Source: Desulfuromonadales bacterium
GTDB taxonomy: Bacteria; Desulfobacterota; Desulfuromonadia; Desulfuromonadales; Syntrophotaleaceae
DNA: 46,037 nucleotides
NCBI GenBank assembly: GCA_030154185.1
Contig: JASKKK010000018.1
Location: 1-46,037 of the forward strand
Direction: 5' to 3'
The translations under genes were made by a program, and so were the position numbers. Positions 1-8,795 of this stretch are shown piece by piece. The notes under the pieces are model-generated. The model worked only from the letters and a program-made list of their open reading frames with translations, did not search any database and was not told where the DNA came from. The number at the start of each line of letters is the position of its first letter. The stretch's first letter is position 1.

Positions 1-84
1 CATCACTCATCACTCATCACTCATCACTCATCACTCATCACTCATCACTCATCACTCATCACTCATCACTCAGCACTCAGCACT
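1..84. repeat. 7-bp tandem repeat (CATCACT)n
   Basis: Ten exact copies of CATCACT fill positions 1-70, followed by two copies of the one-base variant CAGCACT at 71-84; the array is cut by the window start, so its true length is unknown. It does not lie in a recognisable gene. A 7-bp period would shift reading frame by one per copy if it were coding, so it could be a slippage-prone microsatellite. Nothing visible shows a function. Confidence 0.95.
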
Positions 85-166
85 CGGACCTCGGGCCCCA
101 AACCAACCTGCGACATATTCTGTCACAAGCGTGCGTAAAACTGGCGGCACCAACAAGGAGGTGCCC

Positions 167-349
167 ATGTTCGAATTGCTGCTGCTCATCGGATTTGTGT
201 ATGCCGGTTTTTTTCCACCCGTTCCGGCATCTATCCGCGCCGAAAAAACTTCCCCTAAGAAAAATCGTCATCACCTTTCCGGGTCCCGGAAGTCCCACCC
301 CACCTGGGTGGCACTGAAAAAGGTTGTGCATAAAAAAAGAATTTGCTAA
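167..349 (+). CDS. Possible small protein with hydrophobic N-terminus, unknown
   Basis: A 60-codon frame starts with ATG at 167, preceded by a good ribosome site (AAGGAGG at 155-161). The first about 17 residues are hydrophobic (MFELLLLIGFVYAGFF) and the rest is basic, rich in Lys, Arg and His. This could be a small membrane-anchored or secreted peptide. It does not resemble a family I know. Support is only the ribosome site and the hydrophobic-then-basic pattern, so it may be chance. It sits upstream of comEC on the same strand. Confidence 0.3.
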   Translation: MFELLLLIGFVYAGFFPPVPASIRAEKTSPKKNRHHLSGSRKSHPTWVALKKVVHKKRIC

Positions 350-575
350 TCTCAACACGTTGCGAAAATTAGTCGGCACTCACAAGACTCCATGAGGCGC
401 AAACATCCGATTCCGATCACGATTCGCTGCGACAGAATGCATAACTGCAAATCGACCCGAAGGAAAAGTTCGCCAAACCATAGCGAGCCTGCCTTGTCTG
501 ACAGCTGCGTATATTGCGGGTCTGCTGGCGGCAAGAAGCTTTCCCGCCGCTGACTGGCCTGTTCTCCTGGCGCTT
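350..575 (+). other. comEC 5' region, coding-like frame without a standard start
   Basis: The comEC reading frame stays open upstream of the first usable start codon (TTG 576) back to a TGA at 393-395. From about 468 it encodes a plausible ComEC N-terminus: a hydrophobic helix (LTAAYIAGLLAARSF) and then DWPVLLALL, running directly into the annotated protein. No ATG, GTG or TTG exists in this frame between 396 and 575. The real start may be a rare codon, or a small frameshift may have separated the first codons. An ATG in another frame lies at 392. Confidence 0.45.
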
Positions 576-2825
576 TTGACCACTGGTTTATGGATTCCGC
601 TGCGCCATGCCCGGTACGCTCCGTTGTTGCTAATGTTTCTGGTCATGACCTGCGGTTATTGCAACTACGGGTCGCAAACCGGTTTTTCCGATAAAACGTC
701 CCCCTTGCTTACCCTTCCCGGAGATACCCCGCATACCGTTTTCGGCAAAATCCTGCGCGTTCACCAAACCTCGGACGGCGGCAAACGGCTCGATCTCAAA
801 ATTCACCACATGCTCCGCCAAGGACGCCCTTTCGCCGCCTCAGGCGGCCTGCGGCTTTCGGTGGCCGAATCGGAACGTCGCTTCATGCCCGGAGATGAAA
901 TTGCCGTGCGGACCCGCCTGCGTATTCCCAGGCGGTTCGGCACGCCTGGAGAATTCGACTATCCCCGCTATCTGGCAGACCGGGGAATGCAATTTACCGG
1001 TTTTGTGCCCGACGATGCCGGCGTCGCCATGATTCAGCGCGCCAAGCAGGCATTCTGGCCGCGTCTGCGAAGCCATATCGGACAATTGATCGATCGCTCG
1101 GCAACTTCACGAGACCAGGCAGCCCTGATCAGGGCGCTGGTCATCGGCGACAAAGACCTTCTTTCCCGCAAGCAGCGTCAAAACCTGGCGCAACTCGGTC
1201 TGTCCCATCTGTTTTCCATTTCCGGGTTCCACCTGGGGCTGGTCGCCATGTTCGGCTATTTCACCATGTTGGCAGTCGTTCGCAGCAGCGAAGCTTTCTT
1301 GCTGCTTGTACCTCCGCGCCGCCTCCTCCCCTGCCTGCTCATGCCATTGTTGTGGTGCTATCTGCAAATGGTCGGCCAGGCCCTGCCTGTCACGCGCGCC
1401 TGGTTGGCCGCCGTCGCAGTGGCGGCATTGTTCTGGTCACGACGTTGTTGTCAGCCGGCTCGCGTTGCGCTGGCCGTGGCCGGGACGATTCTCGTCGCAA
1501 AACCAACGGCTCTGTTTACGCCCTCCTTCCAGCTTTCCTTTGCCGGTGTGTTCGGCATTCTTATTTTAATGCCCCGCTGGATCGGTATATTGCCCGCACG
1601 TCCGATTTTCCTGCGAAGAATCGCACAACTCGGCATGGTTACCACGGCCGCCGGCATCGTCACCACCCCCTTGGTGCTCTGGCATTTTCATATGCTTGCC
1701 CCGGCCGGACTGCTCATCAACCTGTGGGCCGGACCTGTGATCGGAGGCATAGCCATCCCTGTCGGCCTGGGAGGAATGCTGCTGTCGCCTTTGTGGCCGG
1801 CAGCCGCCGGTGTCTGTTTTCGCTTCATGGGAGTCCTGGTCGAAAGTGTTTTGAAGCTCTCGACCAAAGTTCCGGATTTGCCATTGTTGGCTGCACGCAA
1901 GCTTTACCTGCCGTTGCCGGCATTATTGTTGATCAGCCTCATGGTCGCGATGCTCCTGCTGCCCTGGCGGAAACGTCACGCATTGCTGTTGGCGGCCTTG
2001 CTGGCGGCTTTATGCTTGTGGCCACCCTCCCGTCCGGAACAGCTGCGGGTTACCGCTCTGAGCGTCGGACAGGGCGATGCCCTGTTGGTATCCGACTGTC
2101 GGGGACGGCACTATCTCATAGACGGAGGGGGCATGGCCCACAGCACCTTCGATACGGGAGAACGCTTGGTAGCCCCCGCCCTCGGGCGTCTCGGCATACG
2201 CAAACTTACCGCTGTCATCCTCAGCCATGATCATCCCGACCACCGCAATGGCCTGGTACACATCCTGAAGCATTTTCCGGTACAGGCATTCTGGTGCGCC
2301 ATACCCGAAAAAGACCTCTGGCCACCATTGCGCAAACAACTCGAAGACCGCCATATTCCAGTGCGGATATTCCAACCGGGATGGACACTGGTCGAAGATA
2401 CGCCGGCATTGGAAACGGCCGTATTCGTTCCGCCCCAGACAATGGCCAATTTCAATGACCGCTCTGTGGTTTTTTACACGCGCTTCCGTAAGGACGGCAT
2501 ACTCTTGACCGGCGATCTGGAAAGCTCCGGCATCGACTGTTTGTTGAAAGCGTGGCCTTCCCGACCGGTATCCCTGTTGAAACTGCCGCACCACGGCAGC
2601 CGCTCCAGCCCCGTCGATCTGCTGCTGGCGCGCTTTTCTCCCAGGCAGGTATTTGTCAGCCTGGGATTTGACAATCCTTTCGGATTCCCTCACAGGGAAA
2701 CCTTGACAAGCCTTGAGAAATACCGTCTGCCCCTTTGGCGCACCGACCTGCACGGCACCGTCGCATTCGATCTGAAAAACGGGATCTGGCATGTAAGATC
2801 CTGGCAAAACGGGCTTTTCCGTTGA
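576..2825 (+). CDS. comEC: ComEC/Rec2-type DNA internalization protein
   Basis: Inner-membrane channel protein that moves single-stranded DNA into the cytoplasm in natural transformation. The 749 residues show the usual order. A DUF4131-like region with an OB-like segment spans about 1-150. The multi-helix competence domain spans about 170-470 (GLSHLFSISGFHLG is the typical motif). A C-terminal metallo-beta-lactamase domain begins near 490, with GQGDALLV, LIDGGG, the metal motif SHDHPDH and LPHHGS all visible. Length matches the family. The listed start (TTG 576) is the first standard codon, but the frame reads as coding further upstream, so the N-terminus is probably longer. The stop overlaps the -35 box of the next gene's promoter. 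Confidence 0.9.
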   Translation: MTTGLWIPLRHARYAPLLLMFLVMTCGYCNYGSQTGFSDKTSPLLTLPGDTPHTVFGKILRVHQTSDGGKRLDLKIHHMLRQGRPFAASGGLRLSVAESERRFMPGDEIAVRTRLRIPRRFGTPGEFDYPRYLADRGMQFTGFVPDDAGVAMIQRAKQAFWPRLRSHIGQLIDRSATSRDQAALIRALVIGDKDLLSRKQRQNLAQLGLSHLFSISGFHLGLVAMFGYFTMLAVVRSSEAFLLLVPPRRLLPCLLMPLLWCYLQMVGQALPVTRAWLAAVAVAALFWSRRCCQPARVALAVAGTILVAKPTALFTPSFQLSFAGVFGILILMPRWIGILPARPIFLRRIAQLGMVTTAAGIVTTPLVLWHFHMLAPAGLLINLWAGPVIGGIAIPVGLGGMLLSPLWPAAAGVCFRFMGVLVESVLKLSTKVPDLPLLAARKLYLPLPALLLISLMVAMLLLPWRKRHALLLAALLAALCLWPPSRPEQLRVTALSVGQGDALLVSDCRGRHYLIDGGGMAHSTFDTGERLVAPALGRLGIRKLTAVILSHDHPDHRNGLVHILKHFPVQAFWCAIPEKDLWPPLRKQLEDRHIPVRIFQPGWTLVEDTPALETAVFVPPQTMANFNDRSVVFYTRFRKDGILLTGDLESSGIDCLLKAWPSRPVSLLKLPHHGSRSSPVDLLLARFSPRQVFVSLGFDNPFGFPHRETLTSLEKYRLPLWRTDLHGTVAFDLKNGIWHVRSWQNGLFR

Positions 2826-2850
2826 CAGTGTGATATGGCTTTGTTAATTT
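2822..2850 (+). promoter_or_regulatory. Sigma-70 promoter for the response regulator
   Basis: TTGACA at 2822-2827 and TAATTT at 2845-2850 are separated by 17 bp. The -35 box overlaps the comEC stop codon. A start site near 2857 would give a leader of about 24 nt, so the GGDEF gene can be expressed independently of comEC. Confidence 0.65.
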
Positions 2851-2880
2851 GACCCATTATCAAACTTGGAGAATATCCGG

Positions 2881-4278
2881 ATGAAATCCTCAACCATCCT
2901 GGTTGTAGATGACGAGCTTTTCTTCCGCCGTCTATATGCCAACCTCCTCAATGAAAACGGTTACCAGGTGGAAACCGCTTCGTCTGGGGAAGAAGCCGTG
3001 ACACGACTTGCTCGGGGGGACATCGATATTGTTCTCGCCGACCTGGTCATGCCAGGCTTGGACGGCATGCAGCTCCTCGACCATTGTCGCAAACGCAACA
3101 ACCCTCCGGATGTTGTCCTGGTTACCGGGCATGCGTCCGTCGAATCGGCCATCCAGGCACTCAAAAACGGGGCGCGCGATTACCTCGTCAAACCTTTCGA
3201 TCCGACGGAACTTCTGCATGTCGTCCGTACCTGTCTCGAACAGCGCCATCTGCTTGATGAAAATACCGTTTTAAAGGCTCAGATCCAGCTTTATCAGCGT
3301 GGCCAGCACCTGGCATCCCACTTGGATTTCGATCACCTGTTCGACGAGGCATTATCCGCCATCCTCCAGGAAGCCGGAGGCGGGCGCGGACTGGCATGTC
3401 TTATGAGCGATGGCGAGATTACCGAATTGGCCGGCACTAAAAGCCTCCAGGAAACCGAGGCCATGGCCTTCATCGATGTTTTGAAGCCTTTTTTGACCCA
3501 AGGCATCGAACTGTGCATCCTGAGCGGGGAGGAGTTGCCCGCCGCACCACAACTACCCCAAGGGTTGCAGACCGTCGGTATCTTCCCCATGCGCTCCGCC
3601 TACGGTTTGCATGGCGCCATGGTATTCTGCAATCCGCTCGGGTACGATTTCGCTCCCGACCTGCCGCGCGACAACCTGATATATCTTCTGGAGCAGGCCG
3701 CCCTGGGATTTGAAAACGCCTGTCGCTTCAAAAGCGCTCGCGATCTTATTTTCATCGATGACCTTACCGGCCTGCACAACTACCGCTATCTGCAGATGAT
3801 CCTGGAACAGGAGATCGTGCGTGCCGAACGTTACGGACTGGAATTTTCTCTGGTTTTCATCGACCTCGACTTCTTCAAGGAAGTCAACGACACCCGCGGC
3901 CACCTGGCCGGAAGTCAGGCACTCAAGGAAGTTGCGATACTGCTGAAGCAATGCGTGCGAGAATCGGATATTCTGTTCCGCTATGGCGGGGATGAATTCA
4001 CCGGGTTTTTGGTCGAAACCGGATGCGAGGGCGCGGCGGTGGTCGCCGAACGCATACGTCAATCGATTGAGGACCACGTTTTTTTCTCCGACAGCGGCAA
4101 TCCCGCTCGAATTACGGCTACCGTCGGTTATGCAACCTTCCCTTCCGATGCCGGCACCCAGAGGGAAATCATGCATCTGGCCGACAAGGCCATGTACGCC
4201 GGCAAACGATGTCGCAACGCGGTACGCGGGGCCTGGCAATTGGCTGAACAGGAAGAAAAAACGGCGGATCAGGAATAA
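2881..4278 (+). CDS. Response regulator with GGDEF domain, Hypr-like (predicted cGAMP synthase)
   Basis: A 465-residue two-component output protein. The receiver domain (about 4-120) has the acidic pair D10/D11, phospho-acceptor D54 (LADLVMPG) and the Lys of LVKPF. A GAF-like middle segment spans about 140-280. The GGDEF domain (about 290-455) has the intact signature GGDEF at 369-373 and an I-site RESD at 360-363. At the substrate-selectivity position the sequence is GHLAGS, Ser345, where ordinary diguanylate cyclases have Asp or Asn (PleD D344). Ser here is the hallmark of Hypr GGDEF enzymes such as Geobacter GSU1658, which make cyclic AMP-GMP; product identity is inferred. ATG 2881 was chosen over TTG 2866 because GGAG (2868-2871) lies just upstream of it. 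It lies directly upstream of hisS. Confidence 0.88.
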   Translation: MKSSTILVVDDELFFRRLYANLLNENGYQVETASSGEEAVTRLARGDIDIVLADLVMPGLDGMQLLDHCRKRNNPPDVVLVTGHASVESAIQALKNGARDYLVKPFDPTELLHVVRTCLEQRHLLDENTVLKAQIQLYQRGQHLASHLDFDHLFDEALSAILQEAGGGRGLACLMSDGEITELAGTKSLQETEAMAFIDVLKPFLTQGIELCILSGEELPAAPQLPQGLQTVGIFPMRSAYGLHGAMVFCNPLGYDFAPDLPRDNLIYLLEQAALGFENACRFKSARDLIFIDDLTGLHNYRYLQMILEQEIVRAERYGLEFSLVFIDLDFFKEVNDTRGHLAGSQALKEVAILLKQCVRESDILFRYGGDEFTGFLVETGCEGAAVVAERIRQSIEDHVFFSDSGNPARITATVGYATFPSDAGTQREIMHLADKAMYAGKRCRNAVRGAWQLAEQEEKTADQE

Positions 4279-4436
4279 CCCGGCCACGGTACCGTCCGCC
4301 TCCAAGGAACGATTATCAACTATCCACCCGCTCGCCATTGAGCCAGCGGGTCTCTTTATTGTCGCCGGGGAAGACCTGCCTACACGGCCATGCCTTTGCC
4401 GCAGCGACCAAGACTACATGAACGAAGGGACTTATC

Positions 4437-5696
4437 GTGAGTATTTCAGGTATCAAGGGAATGAACGACATCCTGCCGGGCGAAGTGGAGACCTGGCAGT
4501 TTCTGGAACGCGAAGCGCATCGCATCTTTCAGTTATACGGTTTTGCCGAAATCCGCGTCCCGGTCGTCGAAAAGACCGAACTGTTCTGCCGTTCCATCGG
4601 CGAAACCACCGATATCGTGGAAAAGGAAATGTATACCTTCGATGATCGCAGCAGCAACTCCCTGACCTTGCGTCCCGAAGGCACGGCCCCGGTGATGCGC
4701 GCTTTCATCGAGCACAAAATGCACGCGCTCGACCCGATTTCGAAGCTTTATTACCTGGGCCCCATGTTTCGTTACGAACGCCCGCAAAAAGGGCGTTACC
4801 GTCAGTTCCACCAGATCGGCGCCGAGGCCATCGGAGTAGACGATCCCATGATGGATGCCCAGGTACTGGCCATGCTTTGCCACTATTTCGAAGCCGTCGG
4901 CATCGACAGTGTAGAGCTTCATGTCAACTCCCTCGGCTGCCGGGAATGCCGACCGCAGTATCGCGAGGCACTTACCGGATACCTGGAAAACCGCCTGCAG
5001 TCCTTATGTGCCGACTGTCAGCGCCGCTACCGGACCAATCCTCTGCGGGTACTTGACTGCAAGGTGCCCACCTGTCAGGAAGCCACCACGGATGCACCAT
5101 CCGTGCTCGATCTGTTGTGCAGCGACTGCGATGTGCATTTCAAGCAGGTACAACAACACCTGCAAAAGCTCGGCATCAGCTACACCATCAACGCCCGTAT
5201 GGTACGCGGTCTCGATTACTACACCAAAACCACTTTCGAAATGGTCACCAGCCAGCTCGGCTCTCAGAATGCCGTTGCCGCCGGCGGACGCTACGACGGT
5301 CTTATTCAGGATCTGGGCGGTCCCGCGCTGCCCGGGATCGGCTTCGCAATGGGGGTTGAAAGACTGGTCCTGATGAAGGGCGAACAGGGGGTTGAAGCTC
5401 CCCGCCCGGACGTATTCCTGGCGGCCCTCGGCGATGCGGCAGGCGACGAAGCCTTCGCCCTCATGCATCGGTTGCAACACCTCGGTCTGCGCGCCGAAAT
5501 GGCTTTCACTGGTAAAAGCCTCAAAGCCCAGATGCGCCGTGCCGGCAAGCTCAATGCCCGCTACGTCGTGATCCTCGGCGAAGAGGAACTGGCTTCCGGC
5601 GAGGCTCAGTTGCGCGACATGGACAACAAGGATCAGCAGCCTGTTTCCCTGGCGGGCATCGAACAGGCCCTGGCCGATAAGTGCCGCCTTTGCTGA
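4437..5696 (+). CDS. hisS: Histidyl-tRNA synthetase
   Basis: Charges tRNA-His with histidine; class II synthetase, cytoplasmic dimer. The 419 residues are the normal length. Visible motifs: GIKGMNDILP at the N-terminus, TLRPEGTAP, motif 2 (GPMFRYERPQKGRYRQFHQ), the His-binding GLDYYTKTTFE, GGRYDGL and motif 3 (GFAMGVERL). A cysteine-rich insertion near 165-225 (CREC, CADC, CKVPTC, CSDC) suggests a structural metal site. Start is GTG 4437, with AAGGGA six bases upstream. It follows the GGDEF regulator by 158 bp with no clear terminator and may be co-transcribed. Confidence 0.96.
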   Translation: MSISGIKGMNDILPGEVETWQFLEREAHRIFQLYGFAEIRVPVVEKTELFCRSIGETTDIVEKEMYTFDDRSSNSLTLRPEGTAPVMRAFIEHKMHALDPISKLYYLGPMFRYERPQKGRYRQFHQIGAEAIGVDDPMMDAQVLAMLCHYFEAVGIDSVELHVNSLGCRECRPQYREALTGYLENRLQSLCADCQRRYRTNPLRVLDCKVPTCQEATTDAPSVLDLLCSDCDVHFKQVQQHLQKLGISYTINARMVRGLDYYTKTTFEMVTSQLGSQNAVAAGGRYDGLIQDLGGPALPGIGFAMGVERLVLMKGEQGVEAPRPDVFLAALGDAAGDEAFALMHRLQHLGLRAEMAFTGKSLKAQMRRAGKLNARYVVILGEEELASGEAQLRDMDNKDQQPVSLAGIEQALADKCRLC

Positions 5697-5765
5697 CGGC
5701 CGACGGTTTTGCAACCAACCGGGATCTGACTGGCATCAACGGATGGACACCAGAAAACTAACAGC

Positions 5766-5795
5766 TTGACGACCTTTGGCGGCACCCCGTATAAT
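5766..5795 (+). promoter_or_regulatory. Sigma-70 promoter, probably for aspS
   Basis: TTGACG at 5766-5771 and a perfect TATAAT at 5790-5795 with an 18-bp spacer. A transcript starting near 5802 would carry a roughly 250-nt leader containing the 5845-5873 hairpin before aspS. Confidence 0.65.
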
Positions 5796-5844
5796 TTGCA
5801 ATTCGCTTTACCGGTAAAATTCAGTGAAATGTGCCGCCTGGTTG

Positions 5845-5873
5845 GTGTCCATCCGGAAACGCCGGATGGACAC
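5845..5873 (+). repeat. Perfect 12-bp hairpin in the aspS leader
   Basis: GTGTCCATCCGG (5845-5856) pairs with CCGGATGGACAC (5862-5873) around a five-base loop. The left arm could instead pair with the copy at 5741-5752, GGATGGACACCA, in any read-through transcript from hisS. No U-tract follows, so this is not a simple terminator. Confidence 0.75.
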
Positions 5874-6049
5874 AGCGCAGTTTTCAAACGGGAACGAACC
5901 CCAAAGCCGAGGAAATCAAGCCCGTACATGGAAGCGTAGCTGTCTACGCCGCACACGCAAGGGTGCAGACTGACGCAGAGATTGGGATAAAGGGCCGTTT
6001 CCGGATGAAAACTGGTTGAATTTTTATCTGCATGAACAAGGAGCCGAAC

Positions 6050-7840
6050 TTGATCGATATTCTGGGTAATTGGAAAAGAAGCCATTTCTGCGGCAGCATT
6101 ACCGCCGCCGACATCGGCAAGGAAGTCTGTCTCATGGGCTGGGTTCAGCGACGGCGCGACCACGGCGGCCTGATCTTCATCGACCTGCGCGACCGCCAGG
6201 GCATTGCCCAGTTGGCCCTGGACCCCGATCGCGACCCCGAAGCCCATGCCAAGGCCGAGCGGGTTCGCAACGAATTCGTGGTTGCGGCACGGGGCATCGT
6301 ATCCGCACGCCCCGAGGGGACGGTCAACCCGAAAATGACCACCGGCGAAGTCGAGGTGGAGGTCAAGGAGTTGCGCATACTCAACGGTGCCGAGACACCT
6401 CCCTTCATGATCGAGGACAATGTCGACGTGGCGGAAAACATCCGTCTCAAACATCGCTATCTCGACCTGCGCCGTCCGAACCTGCAATCCAACCTCATAC
6501 TGCGCCACAAGGTAGCGCAGATTGTGCGCAATTACCTTAACGACAGCGGTTTCATCGAAGTCGAAACGCCTGTGCTGACCAAAAGCACGCCCGAGGGAGC
6601 CCGCGACTACCTGGTACCGAGCCGCGTCAATCCCGGCATGTTCTACGCCCTGCCACAGTCGCCGCAGCTGTTCAAACAGCTGCTCATGGTTTCGGGCTTC
6701 GACCGCTACTATCAGATCGTCAAATGCTTCCGCGACGAGGACTTGCGCGCCGACCGTCAACCCGAGTTCACCCAGATCGACTGTGAGCTGAGTTTCGTCG
6801 ACCGCCAGGACATCATGGATGTCATGGAAGGCATGATCGCCACCGTGTTCCGCGATACTCTCGGTATTGAACTGAACCTGCCCATGCCGCGCATCACCTA
6901 TACCGAAGCCATGGCCCGTTTCGGCGTCGACAACCCCGATATGCGTTTCGATCTGGAGCTGGTGGAAATTTCAAATATCGTCAAGGACTGCGGGTTCAAG
7001 GTATTTGCCGATGCCGTAAAGAAAGGCGGCATCGTCAAGCTCCTCAATGCCAAGCAGTGCGCTTCCTTCTCCCGCAAGGAGATCGACGACCTGACCGACT
7101 TCGTAAAAGTCTACGGAGCCAAGGGACTGGCCTACGTCAAGGTACAGGAAGACGGTTCCTGGCAGTCGCCCATCGCCAAATTCTTCACCGACAAGGAGAT
7201 CGCCCTCATCGACGAGGCGGCCGATTCCGAGCCAGGCGATTTGCTGCTGTTCGCTGCCGACACCTACAAAGTGGCCAACGAGTCCCTCGGCCGCCTGCGC
7301 GGTCTGCTGGGCCAGAAACTGGAATTGGCACGCAAGGACGACTTCCGCTTCGTCTGGGTTACCGACTTCCCGCTGCTGGAATGGGACGGTGAGGCGCGCC
7401 GCCACGTGGCGGTTCATCATCCTTTTACCGCACCGCTGGACGAGGATATCGCCCTGCTCGAAGGCGATCCCGGCAGCGCCCGCGCCAAAGCCTACGACCT
7501 GGTTCTGAACGGCTCTGAAATCGGTGGCGGAAGCATACGTATCCACAACAGCGAGGTGCAGAACAAAATGTTCTCCCTCATGGGTATCACCGCCGAGGAA
7601 GCCGAGAAAAAATTCGGTTTCCTCCTGGAAGCGCTCAGCTTCGGCGCGCCTCCCCATGGCGGCATCGCTTTCGGCCTCGACCGCCTGATGATGATCCTGA
7701 CCGGCTCCGATTCGATCCGCGACGTCATCGCTTTCCCCAAAACCCAGAAAGCCACCTGCCTGTTGTCTGAGGCACCTGGAGCCGTAGACGACAAACAGTT
7801 GCGGGAACTCTCCATCCGGCGCGCGGTCCGCAACAAGTAG
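6050..7840 (+). CDS. aspS: Aspartyl-tRNA synthetase
   Basis: Class II synthetase that loads aspartate on its tRNA. 596 residues, the normal bacterial length. The order is: N-terminal OB anticodon domain ([23 protein letters not shown]); motif 1 near [20 protein letters not shown]; motif 2 ([11 protein letters not shown] and [19 protein letters not shown]); a GAD insertion domain; and motif 3 ([11 protein letters not shown]). I place the start at TTG 6050 because AAGGAG (6038-6043) lies six bases upstream; an in-frame ATG at 6032 has no ribosome site. Whether it is Asp-specific or also charges tRNA-Asn cannot be told from the window. Confidence 0.96.
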   Translation: MIDILGNWKRSHFCGSITAADIGKEVCLMGWVQRRRDHGGLIFIDLRDRQGIAQLALDPDRDPEAHAKAERVRNEFVVAARGIVSARPEGTVNPKMTTGEVEVEVKELRILNGAETPPFMIEDNVDVAENIRLKHRYLDLRRPNLQSNLILRHKVAQIVRNYLNDSGFIEVETPVLTKSTPEGARDYLVPSRVNPGMFYALPQSPQLFKQLLMVSGFDRYYQIVKCFRDEDLRADRQPEFTQIDCELSFVDRQDIMDVMEGMIATVFRDTLGIELNLPMPRITYTEAMARFGVDNPDMRFDLELVEISNIVKDCGFKVFADAVKKGGIVKLLNAKQCASFSRKEIDDLTDFVKVYGAKGLAYVKVQEDGSWQSPIAKFFTDKEIALIDEAADSEPGDLLLFAADTYKVANESLGRLRGLLGQKLELARKDDFRFVWVTDFPLLEWDGEARRHVAVHHPFTAPLDEDIALLEGDPGSARAKAYDLVLNGSEIGGGSIRIHNSEVQNKMFSLMGITAEEAEKKFGFLLEALSFGAPPHGGIAFGLDRLMMILTGSDSIRDVIAFPKTQKATCLLSEAPGAVDDKQLRELSIRRAVRNK

Positions 7841-7918
7841 CCGCTCAAGCCTGGGGGCGACAGGCATCGATCGCCTTGGCGCAATCGACCACGATTGCAA
7901 AGACGACGAAAGTGGACT

Positions 7919-8650
7919 ATGGCAAGACTTGTCTTCTTATTGCTGGCTCTGCTGATCATGGCGGGGGGGTGTGTCGCCCCCCCGCTGCAGGAACTGCAAT
8001 CCGCCCGGTCCGCCCTGGATGAAGCCGGCGCCGCCGAAGCTGCGGTGTTGGCACCAAACGAATACCAGGCGGCCCAGGAGGCGCTGCACGACGGCGAAAC
8101 CCTGGTGGAGAAAAAAAAGTACAAACTTGCCAGAGAAATACTCCCTTTCGCGGAAGCCCATGCTAGGCGTGCGATTCTGCAGGCGCAGAGAGAGCAGGCG
8201 GATCGGGAACTGCAGAAAATTCGCGCCCAGGAATTGATGCGCACAGCGCAATTGCCCAACGAGCCGATTCGTCAACCAACGCCGCAGACACATAAGGCGA
8301 TCACCACCAGGCCCGCCGCGCCCCCCAAACCGAAATCAAGACCGGCGCCGACCGAGTACCGGGTCGGGGCCGGAGAGACCTTGTGGACCATTGCTGCGCA
8401 ACGGAACATCTACGGAGACCCTCTGCTGTGGCCTCTGCTCTATCAGGCCAACCGCGACCAGATCCGCGATCCACGGCAGGTCTATCCCGGACAATCCCTC
8501 AGCATTCCACGCAAGCTGACTGCTGAAGAAAAAACCGCCGCCCGTGAAAAGGCTCTCAAATCCGGGATTTTTCCCGTCGGCCCCGGATCATCAGACGGCA
8601 ATCCACCCAGCCGGGGTCCGGCCGCGCATGAATCCAGCTCGTCGCGATAA
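7919..8650 (+). CDS. LysM-domain lipoprotein with DUF4398-like region
   Basis: Predicted cell-envelope lipoprotein, 243 residues. A short signal peptide ends in LIMAGGC, an acceptable lipobox. Residues about 30-110 are helical and Ala/Glu/Lys-rich (SARSALDEAG, YQAAQEALHDGE, YKLAREILPFAEAHA), like DUF4398. After a Pro/Lys linker comes a LysM domain (YRVGAGETLWTIA, LWPLLYQANRDQI, VYPGQSLSIP) that should bind peptidoglycan. ATG 7919 begins directly before the hydrophobic signal segment; an in-frame TTG at 7895 would add a charged leader. A run of seven G and seven C at the lipobox codons forms a 9-bp perfect hairpin. Confidence 0.85.
   Translation: MARLVFLLLALLIMAGGCVAPPLQELQSARSALDEAGAAEAAVLAPNEYQAAQEALHDGETLVEKKKYKLAREILPFAEAHARRAILQAQREQADRELQKIRAQELMRTAQLPNEPIRQPTPQTHKAITTRPAAPPKPKSRPAPTEYRVGAGETLWTIAAQRNIYGDPLLWPLLYQANRDQIRDPRQVYPGQSLSIPRKLTAEEKTAAREKALKSGIFPVGPGSSDGNPPSRGPAAHESSSSR
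7961..7985 (+). repeat. G7/C7 perfect inverted repeat within the lipoprotein signal codons
   Basis: GCGGGGGGG (7961-7969) and CCCCCCCGC (7977-7985) flank the loop TGTGTCG. The homopolymers lie in the codons for the lipobox, where a one-base slip would abolish the protein, and the hairpin could slow early translation. Confidence 0.8.
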
Positions 8651-8703
8651 CCGACCGGCATAACCATCGGAACATGCTTTCCGGAAGGTTGCCTTGTTAT
8701 TCC

Positions 8704-8731
8704 TTGACAGGTTCCACCCCTTTTGTAGACT
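8704..8731 (+). promoter_or_regulatory. Sigma-70 promoter for icd-mdh
   Basis: TTGACA at 8704-8709 and TAGACT at 8726-8731 with a 16-bp spacer, about 58 bp upstream of the icd start. Confidence 0.5.
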
Positions 8732-8795
8732 AAGCACACTGTATACACAACTGACCGTCCCCGAGGGACGCAATTTGCACGAAAAGGAATAGGCT

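Larger units (their letters stand above)
5697..6049. other. hisS-aspS intergenic region with CATCCGG repeats
   Basis: No gene is convincing here. The gap holds three copies of GGATGGACAC (5741-5750 and 5864-5873 direct, 5845-5854 inverted), a strong hairpin, a sigma-70 promoter and an 18-nt motif at 5998-6015 (TTTCCGGATGAAAACTGG) that recurs with one mismatch, inverted, at 28052-28069. CATCCGGAAA also occurs at 5850-5859. The pattern suggests a dispersed intergenic repeat family. Confidence 0.6.

Noticed and set aside
1-84. CRISPR array
   Set aside because: The 7-bp unit has no spacers; no cas genes or repeat-spacer pattern occur anywhere in the window.
1352-2230. Second plus-strand frame inside comEC
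   Set aside because: Arg/Ser/Gly-rich frame-shifted translation of a clear ComEC gene.
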